This document shows, piece after piece, positions 50,544-61,112 of a DNA stretch of 64,000 bases. The position numbers and the translations under genes are program-made. A model generated the notes under the pieces. That model had not been told where the DNA came from. It was given only the letters and a program-made list of their open reading frames with translations, and made no database searches. Position 1 is the first letter of the stretch; every line of letters starts with the position of its first letter. This DNA is from Cephalopachus bancanus (Eukaryota; Chordata; Mammalia; Primates; Tarsiidae): positions 62,001 to 126,000 of the forward strand of contig JAPVLO010000400.1 in assembly GCA_027257055.1 (NCBI GenBank). The letters are read 5' to 3'.

Positions 50544-50826
50544 CCAGGCCTGGTGGCTCATGTCTGTAATCCTAGTACTTTAGGAGGCTGAGGTGGCAGG
50601 ATTGCTTGAGACCAGGAATTCAAGACCAGCCTAGGCAACATGGCGAGACCTCATCTCTACAAAAATAATTACCTGGGTGTGGTGGCATGTACTATTTTCC
50701 CAGTAATATGGGATACTATGGTGGAAGAATCACCTGAGCCCAGGAGGTTAAGGCTGCAGTGAGCCATGATCATGCTACTGTACTCCAGTCTGGATGACAG
50801 GGCGAGCCTCTGACTCAATCAAAAAC
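50544..50826 (+). mobile_element. Alu, older copy
   Basis: 'gccaggcctggtggctcatg' to 'ccagtctggatgacagggcg'. Located in the ORF1/5'UTR part of the nested L1. Confidence 0.9.
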
Positions 50827-53499
50827 ACAAACAATAATGGCCATGTCAGTTTTCACTTTCTGCACTGTTTCACAGCCTGGATGATTTGTGTGTCTACTTT
50901 TTCAATAAGTAGACCTCAATAAGTGTCTTTGTCATCCATAGTCTGAATTCTATGTCTGTCATCAGCAACAGGTTGTTTTGGATAGGCTCCATTGCTTGGG
51001 ATCTGAGAAGCCCCTTTGTGGGTGTTAACTCATGAAGGCCTTGGGAATTGCCAGTGTTTTTTTGCTGTCTCTTCCTCATCTATAAGCACAGCTCTTTTTA
51101 TTTTTTGTTATTGTTTTTTATTAGATAAAGTTGCTACTATGGGCTGGCAGTTTGTGTTTGTTGTTTTACCTGACCTCTGCCCTCTGATCCACCTGTGGGA
51201 GGAGCAACAGTGGCAGGAAGGGAGGTGAACTAAAGGGAAACCATCTTGTACTGCTTTGCTAGTGCAGTCTGGTGGGGTGAGGCAAGTCCTTTCCTCTACT
51301 TCAGAGGCTCTCCCCTCCCTCCAGCACAAATACCAGGGGCCCTGGCTGTCTGGGAGATCTGGCAGACATCCCTAACCCACATGTTTTGTCAGCAGGATTG
51401 GCAAGTGACCAGGAGGGCTCCCGTGGCTCTAATTTGATACAGGTGCTCTTGGGGGCATGAAGTGTCCTCATCCCATTTAGGTGTGACCGTTTCTCCCAGG
51501 GGTAGAAGGGAAGCAGTTGCCTAGTTAGTGAAGAGTTGCTATTTCTCCCTCAGTCCACAAGTGGGCAGGGCTTCCACCACTGCACTGCACAGAGGTGCCC
51601 CATCTTCTAGTTCTCACCCTGCTATGTGGGAGGGGCTATCACAGTGATGTTCCCCCCTGAATGCTGGCTGCATCCACAGCCCTGATCTGGGCTGCTACAG
51701 ATGCCAGTTCTGGAGAAATGTCCCTGAAATATGCATTGCCCCTGCTGGGTGCTGGAAAGGGATGGGTGTGGGAACACACATGTGGCACAGACCACCTCCC
51801 CAAAGTGTTTCCTGTAAAACCTCTCTGTGGGGGAATTTGCTGGCTCCTGTCACTGAGGCTCCCTGGGAAGTGGGGTCCATATGCATCCTGCCAATGCCTT
51901 TGTCCCAATTCAGGGCAACTCTCTGCACCTGACTATTGAGGGAGGGGTGTGGGGGAGGGCCTGGGCTATCTCTTCCTTGGCTGGGACTGCAGAGGATTGT
52001 ATGAGGTGTGTAGGGAAAAAAGCCATCACTTTCATTCTCCCCTTTCTTCTCTAAGACCTCTCCCGATCTTATGATGAGGACACATCTAGGGGTGTCCAGA
52101 GCTTGAAATTGTCCATCTTCCACATCCCTAGATCACCATCCAGTAAACCTCGGCCTGGGTTTTCAAGTAGACCCTCAAAGTCCTAGGTCTGTTCCTCCAT
52201 ATAGGTTTTTTTGTTGAGAGTGGCAATCATGCAAGATGTCTTTAGTAGGCCATCTTTGCCCTCCCCCCAAGAAGTTTTTTAATTTGATGTAATCCTATTT
52301 CTCTATTTTTGTTCTTGTTGCCTATGCTTTTGAAGTTTAACCCTCCCCCCCCAAAAAATCTTTGTTCATAACAACATTGGGAAGCAATTCCCAATGTTTT
52401 CATCTAGTTGTTTCAGTTTCAGGGTCTATTTTTAAGTCTTTAAGCCATTTTGATTTTATTTTTGTATACTGTGAGAGATAGGAATCTAGTTTCATTCCAC
52501 TGCATACATATATTTAGTTTTCCCAGTACAATTTATTGAAGAGATCATACTTTTCCAATGTACACTCTTAACACTTTTGTTGAAAAAGAGTTGACTGTAC
52601 ATATGTGAATCCTTTTCTGGTTTCTCTATTTTGTTCCATTGGTATGTATGCCTTTTTTATGCCATTATCATAGTGTTTTGTTTACTATAGCTTATTTTTA
52701 TTTTGAAAACAGATAACGTGATGCTTTCAGCTTTCTTCTTTTGGCCCAAGATTGCTTTGGCTATTAAGGGTCTTTTGTGGTTCCATATGAATTTGAAGAT
52801 TGTTTTTTTCTATTTCTATGAAGAATGTCATTGGTATTTTGATAAGAATTGCACTGAATCTATAGCTCGCTTTGGGTAACACAGACATTTTAACAATAAT
52901 TCTTTCTACCCATGAACATAAAATATCTTTCCATTTTTTGTGTCTCCTCTTCTAAAACTATGTTTCATAGTTTTCATTGTAGAAATCTTTCATTTCTTTG
53001 GCTAAATTTATTCTTAGGGTATGTTTCTTTGTTGTAGCTATTGCAAATGAGACTGCTTTCTTGATTTCTTTTTTCAGATTGTTTGCTGTTGGTGTATAGA
53101 AATGCTGCTGATTTTTGTATGTTGATTTTGTACCTGAAAGTTTACTGAATTTGTTTATTAGTTCAAATGGTTTTTGATAGCATCTTTAGGTCTTTCCAAA
53201 TATAAGATCCTGTCATCTGTGAACAGAATAATTTGACTTCTTCCTTTCCAATATGGATGCCCTCTATTTCTTTCTCTTGACTAATTTCTCTGGCTAGGAC
53301 TTCCAGTGCTATGTTAAATAAAGGTAGTGAAAGTAAGCATCCTTGTCTTGTTCCAAATATTAGGAAAAAGGCTATCAATTTTCCCCCATTCAGTATGACA
53401 CTAACTATACATTAGTCATGTATGGTCTTTATTGTTTTCAGGCATCTTCCTTCTAAACCCAGTTTTGTGAGAGTTTTTTTTTTTTAAATCATGAAAAGA

Positions 53500-53791
53500 A
53501 GCCGGGCTTGGTGGCTCAGCCTGTAATCCCGCGCCTTTGGGAGGCTGAGGTGAGTGGATTGCCTGAGCCCGCGGGTTCGAGACCCACCTGGGCAGCGAGA
53601 CCTCATCTCTACAATAAATTTTTTAAAAAATCAGCCAGGCGTGGTAGCACGCACCTGTAGTTCCAGCTACTTGGAAGGCTGAGGCGGAAGGATCACCAGA
53701 GCCCAGCAGGTCAAGGCTGCGGTGGCCGGGAGCGGCCACTGCACTCCAGTCTGGGTGACAGAGCGAGACTCCAACTCAAAAAAAAAAAAAA
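53500..53791 (+). mobile_element. Alu, young subfamily, near consensus
   Basis: A perfect target duplication, aaatcatgaaaaga, at 53486-53499 and 53792-53805. The body has 'gagcccgcgggttcgagacc' and a 17-A tail. Confidence 0.96.
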
Positions 53792-54219
53792 AAATCATGA
53801 AAAGATGTTAAATTTTATTGAATGCCTTTTCAGTATCTATTAAAATTATCATATAGCTTTTGTTCTTGGTTAATGTGATATATCATGTTTATTGATTTGG
53901 ATATGTTGAACCATGCTTGCATCCTGTGATAAATCCCACTTGACCATAGTGAATGATTATTCTAAGTGTTGCTGAAGTAGGTTTGTATTTTGTTTAGGAT
54001 TTTTGCATGAATGTTCATCAAGGATATTGGTTTGTAGTTTTTGTGTGTGTGCATGCGCGCTTTTGCCTAGTTTTGTTATCAGTGTGATGCTGACCTTATA
54101 GATTGAGTTCAAAAATATTCCCTCATCTTCAATTTTTCAGAATAGTGTGAGTAGAATTTGCATTATTTCTTCTGTAAATGTTTGGTGATTGAAGCTATAA
54201 GGTCCTAAGATTTTCTTTT

Positions 54220-54285
54220 TTGTTTTTGTTTTAATTTTTTATTTTGAAGATGTGGGGTACAATTCAGGGTTAGGTATACAAATGT
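54220..54285 (-). mobile_element. 66-base L1 3' tail insertion
   Basis: Antisense 'gaagatgtggggtacaattc' and 'gggttaggtatacaaatgt', bounded by taagattttcttt at 54206-54218 and 54286-54298. One of the shortest insertions that can still be recognised. Confidence 0.85.
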
Positions 54286-56680
54286 TAAGATTTTCTTTGA
54301 TAGGAGACTTTTTATTAGTGTTTCAATTGCACCACACATTATATGTCCATTCAGGTTTTCTATTCCTTTATAGCATACTCCTGGTAGGTTGTATGTGTCC
54401 AGAAATTTATCCATTTCTTCGGTGTTTTTTCAATATGTTGGCATATAGTTGTTCAAATAACCCTGCGTATGTCTATGATATTAACTGTAATGTCTTCTTT
54501 TATTGTCCCTGAATTTATTTGAGCCTTTTCTCCTTAGTTTTTACCTTGATAAAATCTCATTTCTCTATTTTTGCTTTTGTTGCTGGTTTAGCTAAAGATT
54601 TGTTAATTTGATCTTTTCAAAAAAATAACTTTTAGGGTTTTAAAAAATATTTTGTGTTTCTTAGTCTCAATTTCATTTATTCCATTTCTGATCTTTATTA
54701 TTTATTTCCTTCTACTAATTTTGAGTTTGGGTCTTGCTTTTCTAATTCCTTAAAGTACATCATTACATTGTCTATTTGGAATTTTCCTTCCTTTTGGATG
54801 TAGGCATTTATTGCTATAATCTTCCATCCTCATCCTGGAATGGCTTTTGCTGTATTCCATAGGTTTTTGTATGTTGTATTTCCATTTTCTTTTTTTCAGG
54901 AATTTAAAAATTTCCTTTTAAATTTCTCAATTGACGCTTTTGTTGCTGTTGTTCAGAAGCATGTTGTTTAATTTCCATGAACCTGTACAGTTCAGCTTTT
55001 TTTCATCTGGGAAACTCTTTATTTCTCCTCCAGGTTTGAAGGATAGTTTTAATAGGCACAGTATTTTGGTTGGCAGTTTTTTCCCAAAGCACTTTGAATT
55101 TACCATCCCACTGTCTATTGGCTTGCAGGGTTTCTGCTGAGAAATGTGCTAAGTCATACTGGGGTTCTGTGGAATGTCATATGCCTTTTTAGTCTTGCTT
55201 CTTTGAATGTTCTTTCTTTGTCATTGATTTTTGCTAATTTGGTTATGATGTGCACAGGGAAATCTTCTTTTGAATGAATTTGATTAGAGATCTCTTAGCT
55301 TCTTTTACTTAGATGCTGTCATCTTTATCCAGATTTATTTCTGTAAATGTGCTTTCTAGGCCTTTTTCTCTCTCATCTCCAAAAATTCCAATTATGCAGT
55401 CATTAACTCACTTAATGATGTTCCATAATTCTCATAGACCTTAACACTTTTTTATTCTTCTTTCGTTCTGCTACTCTGATTTGGTAATTTCACATATTCT
55501 ATCTTCAAACTTGCCAATTATTTTCTCTATTTAATCAAGTTTTCTGTTGAGGTTTTCTAATGAATTTTCAGTTCAGTTTTAATATTCTTTATTTCTAGAA
55601 TTTTTACTTATTTTTATTGCTTCTATTTGTCAAATTTCTCATTTGGTTTTGAAGTTGTTTCCTGAATTTCATGTAGTTTTCTTTATGTATTTTCTTTTAA
55701 TTACCTGAATAATAAGGGTTTTACTTTGACTTCTCTGTGAGACATTTCATAGATCTTAAATTGTTTTGGGTCCATTGCTGGAGTTTGTTGGTTTCTTTTG
55801 ATGGCTTCGTAATTCCCTGAGTTTTTACAATCTTTGATGCCTGTAAATTTGAGAAGACAGTCACCTCCTCCAGTTTTTGCAGGTGTTGGTCAGTGATGCT
55901 ACAGTTTTACTTCTTAGAATTGGAACATAAATACTGGCCTATTGTAGGTTCCCAATCTGGGGAGGACTTATAAAGAGCACTACTCTGGAACTAAATTGCT
56001 GCGCTGTTACTGGTTTCAAGTCTGGAAAAGAATAAGTGAGCACCCAAACTTAATCTTGGCTTTAATACTTTCCAAGTATTAAAAAAGGCTCTGTACAAGC
56101 ACCTAGGCTTTGTGAATAATCCAGCTAGGGATTCAAGCCTTCTTGTGAATTGTGCCTCTATGACACCATGGTGTCAGCTAGTCTCTTCGTGGCATCCCTG
56201 CTGATGGAAGCATTGAGTAGCCATCAAGATTTGTGTACTACCCACAACTGCAGTCACCGCCCTGCTCTTCATCCCCAATTCACCCGAGGTGACTCAGCCC
56301 TCCTGGCACACCTCGTACTACCTGTGCAATGGGACCAGAGGGAGCTTCTCATGAGAATTCTCAGACTGGTGGAGAGACTAAACAGCCACTTCCAATTCCT
56401 TCCTCTCACCTCAGAGACCAAGGGTCTGGGGAGATTCTCTGTATTGTTATGACAGCTTGGGGGAGGGGTGGCACAGTCTGAAATGACCACTTCTCTTTCT
56501 GTCATTGTCCCTTTTGATTCTGTGGGTCTAAGGTGTTTCTCTGCTTCTCCCTCAAGTTCTGGTGTATTCAGGGTGATATTTTTGTATTTGAAAAGCTTAT
56601 GTTTGTATTTGTGTGGGGGAAGTGATGCTGAGGGATTTTCTATTCTGCCATCTTGCAGTCATCACCTTCTGTACTCATAT

Positions 56681-57489
56681 ATTCATTTTCAAAGAAGTTT
56701 TTTATTGCCTACAGAAATCTGGGTTAATATTATTTTTCTCTTAGTTTCCATCGTTTCTGACAAAAAGTCAGCCATTGTTTGTATTGTTGCATCTCCTCTA
56801 TATATCTTTCTACTCCTGCTGCTTTAGAAATTATTTTTCTTTAACTTTGATTTTTTGTAGTTCAAATATTTTATGTTTAGCTATGGTTTGCTTTGTCTTT
56901 ATCTTGTTTCATATTCACTAAAGTTCTTGGATCTGTGGCTTACTAACTTTGATCAATATTGAACATCTAACCATTATCTCTTCAAATGTTTGTTCTACCC
57001 ATCTCTCTCTTCTTGTGTGATTCCATTTATGCTCTGTAATTATATGCATGCTATCCCAGTTATAAGGACTTGATATTGTTCCACTTTTCTAGTATGCTCT
57101 GTTGTTTTGTGGATATTGTTCCCCCAATTTTTTGTTCTTTTTGGGTTATAGATAAGTTACCTATTTTACATCCATTGATTCTTTACTTCATTGTACTGGC
57201 ACATATACTTCCCACAACAAATATAATAATTAAAAAATAACAATAGTAGTTTCACTTGAATTAGTTAACTCTAAAATTTGGATTTTGTCCTTAGAATATA
57301 AACTCACTAAGAAAGTACAGTCAAAATGGCTGTGGAGATTTACAGTCACTCAAAATAATTCTTGCTTATGCGGCTATTTCTCTACCTTTATTAAAAGTAG
57401 GCTTATTTGTTTCATGTTATACAAGCACACACATATTTCATTGTTAGCAGATGATTTGTTTTGTTTCTCTTTTTGGTTTAATTTTTAAT
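56681..57489 (-). other. Possible further old L1 5' sequence
   Basis: T-rich. 56980-57060 ('ctcttcttgtgtgattccat') resembles an L1 5' region. No gene. Confidence 0.3.
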
Positions 57490-58886
57490 TATTAAAAATT
57501 GCATATAGCTTCAAAGTCAAACTATAAAATGAAGAACATTCCAGGAACTTTTGTTTGTGTACCTCTTCTTTTCATACAATTTCCCATTCATACACACTTT
57601 AAAAAAAAATTTTTATTTTCTACCATTTTTTTCTTGTTGAAAACATTCCTTCCTCTGTTCTTTAACAAATGTTTGTCTACCACTATCACTGTGAATACCT
57701 TGTCTTTTTAGGTTAATGATATATTGTGACGAATACTTCAAAACAGTATTACTGCTTTTTCTCATACCTTTTATACTTTTCTCTCTTATGTATCTCTCTT
57801 TTGTTAAAATAAAAAGTACCATAGTTTGTTCAACCAATCCCCTACTGATGACCATTTGCTATTATCAGTCTTTTGCTATTAATATTACAAATAATGCTGT
57901 AATAAATAATCTATGCATACATCATTTTATTCTTTGTCAGCTTATGTGGAGGCTAGATTTCAGAAGTGGAATGGCTAAGCGAAAGAGTGAATGAACATGT
58001 ACATTTCATAAATATCCAAAATTCATTCCACAGAGGTGCACCATTTTGCATTTCTATGAGCAATACTACAACCTCACCAATAAGATATACTGCCAAACGT
58101 TTCCCATTCTATTAAGGGATAAATTATACGTCTGTGTTATTTTAAATTGCACTGCTCTTATTTTGAGTACTGAAGCATTTTTTCATAAAGACAACTTGTA
58201 TCTCCATTTCAGTGAACTATCTCTCCACATATTTTGTCCATTTTCTTCTGCTGGATGTTATTAAAAATGGAATTATTTTCTTAATTCCTTATGTTGATAT
58301 ACAGAAACACAACTCAATGGTTTGTTGCCATTGCACAGAAACACAACTTATTTTTATTATGTTCATCTTATATCCTGTAAATGCTAAATTTGTTTATGAG
58401 CTGTAATAGCCTTTTTTGTTGATTCTTTGAAGTTATATATATATCCAGTTTGGATGCCTATGATTTCCTTTTTTTACCTAATTGCTCTGGCTAGAACTTT
58501 CAGTACAATGCTGTATAGTGGTGGTAAACATATCCTTGCTTGTCTTGTTTCTGATCTTAGTGGGAAAGCTTTTAGTCTTTCACCCTTGAGCTGTGGGTTT
58601 TACCAAGTATCCTTCATTGAATACCTGTCTATTGCTGTTTTTCTGATTGGTTTTTTTTTTCTCATGAAATGGTGTTGAACTTTGTTAAATGACTTGTCTG
58701 CATCAGTTGAGATGATCATGGTTTTTTTCCTTCATTCATTAATATGGTATATAACATTTATTGATTTCTTATGTTGGAATTTCTTTTTATTTCAGAAGTA
58801 AATCCCACTTGGTCATCATGTATAATTCTTTTAATTTTTAAAATTAAGCTTACTAGTATTTTGCTGAGATTTTTTAAAAAAAAATC
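57490..58886 (-). mobile_element. Old L1, 5'-truncated, internally deleted
   Basis: Antisense 3' part (57800-58270: 'acaaataatgctgtaataaa', 'gaagtggaatggctaagcga') jumps near 58300 to the reverse-transcriptase region ('gctctggctagaactttcag'). It stops where the plus-strand L1 begins. Confidence 0.65.
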
Positions 58887-58890
58887 TAGG

Positions 58891-60075
58891 CCTCCCGCGG
58901 CCCCAGCGCTCCCGCCTCCCGCGGCCCCGGCGCTCCCGGCGCCCCGGCGCTCGGCCCGCACAGCTCATCACAGCCCGGCCTGAGAGGAGATCCACACAGG
59001 TCGGCTTCAAGGAAGGTCTGCAGGGATTTCTGCCAAATCTCCTGTGTCTGAGATTGTGCTGCTGGCTCGCGTGGGGCTTCTGTTGCCTGCTCGGAGGCAG
59101 GCAGCCATCTTGTTCCTGTCCGGCCCCACCCCCTCTGGGGCGAGCAGATGAGATAGCACCACCTGCTGGCGACTCAAGGTAACAACACCGAAACGGGAGA
59201 AATAAGCCTGATAAAGACATAGACCAAACTGCTGAAGGAAAGCTGACCTGAGCTGTCCTTCACAACATATCAGGGGCAATTGACTCTAACTGCAAACTAA
59301 TTCACTGGCTTGAAAAGAAAACTACAAATCAGACCTGAAAGGACATTGGACTTAAACGAAAGGTCTCAGAGTGTGCTTCATTGATTCTATTAGTTTAATG
59401 ACTTAACTCTATTCCTACAGTATTGTTCCCCTTTTTTCTTTTCCTTTTCCTTTTCTTCTCTTTTCTTCTGTCTGTAAACCATGTCTTTGTATAGAGGAAC
59501 AACACACCAATAAGGTGGTTGGATAGCCGGTATGTTAGCATCACAATATGTTTTATTTGTGGTTGTATGAGAGTTGGTTCGACTGTAGCTGTGGTCCATC
59601 ATTTTTAGCTGTTTTAGTATAGACCTCTCTCTCTATTTGTTGGCACACTCGTTAGTTTCCTCCCTTACTTCTCTATCTCTCCACTCCCCTCTTCAACCTA
59701 CTATCTGCTCCATTCTCTCCCCCCTGCTAACCACATTTTATTACAGGGAGTAAACCTACAGCCCCACTGCACGGACAGACTCCAGGGCAGTGGGAAGTGG
59801 GTTCCACATTATCCACACGCCTGTCAGCGAACAGCAGGACCTGCAGACAGATTTTGAATCACAGCTCTCCCCTTAAATACATCTCAAAACTGCAAAAAGG
59901 ACCACCTCCAACTACAGTGCAACTTCAAAATTGAACAAAGTAAGACGACATACATAAAGAATGGGAGATTGAACGAACAGAAGTAAAACCAGTCCCTTTA
60001 CCCCTGAAAAACAAAATTAAAGAAGACGGTGACGTGGAGGGAAGGAAGAAGTAGGGAAGTGGAAAAACCGCACAA
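58891..60075 (+). promoter_or_regulatory. L1 5'UTR (putative internal promoter)
   Basis: Begins with two 24-base GC-rich units (58891-58914, 58915-58938) that differ at one base, and a partial third. A 'gccatcttg' motif (59104-59112) is a possible YY1 site in reverse orientation. A long pyrimidine tract lies at about 59428-59471. Promoter activity is inferred from position in the element; no start site can be placed. Confidence 0.6.
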
Positions 60076-61040
60076 ATGAAGAAAAACCAAAAGAAGAATA
60101 TAGGGCTTACACAGACCCCTGGGAGATCAGACAATGAGAAAACAGATTCTGGAACACAGACAATGAAGACTCCCCAGAATGACTGGCCACATGCAACAAA
60201 CCCAGACATCAAAACATTAATGGAGAGAATTAAAAAAATTGAGGAGAGACAAGAGGAAAATAGGAAGGAGCTGTTGTCAGAAATGACAGCAGTAAAGAAT
60301 ACTGTGATGGAAATGAACAACAGACTAATAAGCATGGAAAGCAGAATCAGCCAAGCAGAAGAAAGAATCTCAGAGCTCGAAGACCAAAACACAGAACTAA
60401 CCCAAACTGTCAAAAGCATAGAAAAGAAGCTCAAAAAGACAGAACAAAACCTGCAAGAGATGAATGATCACTTCAAGAGACCAAACCTGAGAATAATTGG
60501 GCTTCCTGAGGCAGAAAGAGAAACAGAAGCCACACTGGAACAAACATTCCATGAAATCATTCAAGAAAACTTCCCTCATCTCAGTAAAGATGAAAAAATT
60601 CAAACACAAGAGATTCAGAGAACCCCTGCAAGACAACAAACGAGAAGACCAACTCCCAGACACATAATAATTCGCCTAAACAAAGTAGCTATGAAAGGAA
60701 AAATCCTAAAGGCAGCAAGAGAAAAAGGCCAGACTACCTACCAGGAAAACCAATCCGAATAGCAGCAGATTTATCCACAGAAACCCTTCAGGCCAGGAGA
60801 GCCTGGAGCCCTATCTTCAAAGTACTAAAAGAGAAACAATTTCAACCAAGAATAACCTACCCAGCTAAACTAAGCTTCATTAGTGAGGGAGAATTAAAAT
60901 CTTTTCCAGACATCCAATCCCTAAGAACCTACGCTGCCACCAGACCACCGCTACAAGAAACACTCAAGAAAGTACTGAACACAGAAGAAAAAGAAAAAAG
61001 AACATCAGCATTCTTCACAAGAGTACAGGCAAAAGATTAA
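60076..61040 (+). pseudogene. L1 ORF1 (RNA-binding protein), one frameshift
   Basis: ORF1p coats L1 RNA and acts as a chaperone in the retrotransposition particle. The frame opens at ATG 60076 and runs 228 codons. It has a basic N-terminus (MKKNQKKN), a coiled coil at about residues 48-135 (MERIKKIEERQEENRKEL, then ISQAEERISELED), an RRM-like segment (NLRIIGLPEAE) and the start of the C-terminal domain (KVAMKGKILKAAREKGQ). Near 60744 the frame shifts, consistent with loss of one base in a G run. The shifted frame then carries the rest of the C-terminal domain (ETLQARRAWSP, ITYPAKLSFISEGEL) to TAA at 61038-61040. The total length is normal for ORF1. Confidence 0.9.
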
Positions 61041-61112
61041 AAACACACCTGAACCAACTCCAAAACCCAAAGAAAGACAACAAATAAACAGTAACAACTC
61101 TGTAAGAACTTT

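Larger units (their letters stand above)
45715..52268 (-). mobile_element. Nearly full-length L1 nested in the outer L1
   Basis: Antisense order: 3'UTR (from about 45740), ORF2 (about 46000-49450; reverse transcriptase near 47600, endonuclease 48955-49233), ORF1 (about 49800-50890), and a 1.3-kb 5'UTR (50890-52268) ending at 'gccatctttgccctcccccc'. ORF2 is broken into short frames. The outer L1 stops at 'gagttttttatt' and resumes at 'gaagttttttaattt', an imperfect target duplication. Confidence 0.85.
44345..56680 (-). mobile_element. Outer old L1, with internal deletion and nested insertions
   Basis: Antisense segments 44345-45246, 45538-45714, 52269-53485, 53806-54205, 54286-54965 and 55000-56680 read in L1 order from 3'UTR to 5'UTR. 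Near 54965 the text jumps from endonuclease to the ORF1 end, so part of ORF2 and the inter-ORF region is missing. The 5' end is near 'gccatcttgcagtcatcacc'. Confidence 0.7.

Noticed and set aside
51016..52123. Several frames of 70-142 codons
   Set aside because: They lie in the GC-rich 5'UTR of the nested minus-strand L1 and are by-products of base composition.
56150..56827. Frames of 100 and 119 codons
   Set aside because: They lie antisense to the 5'UTR of the outer L1. No host gene signal.
58758..59279. GC-rich block as a CpG-island promoter of a host gene
   Set aside because: It is followed directly by L1 5'UTR, ORF1 and ORF2 in order, so it is the L1's own 5' end.
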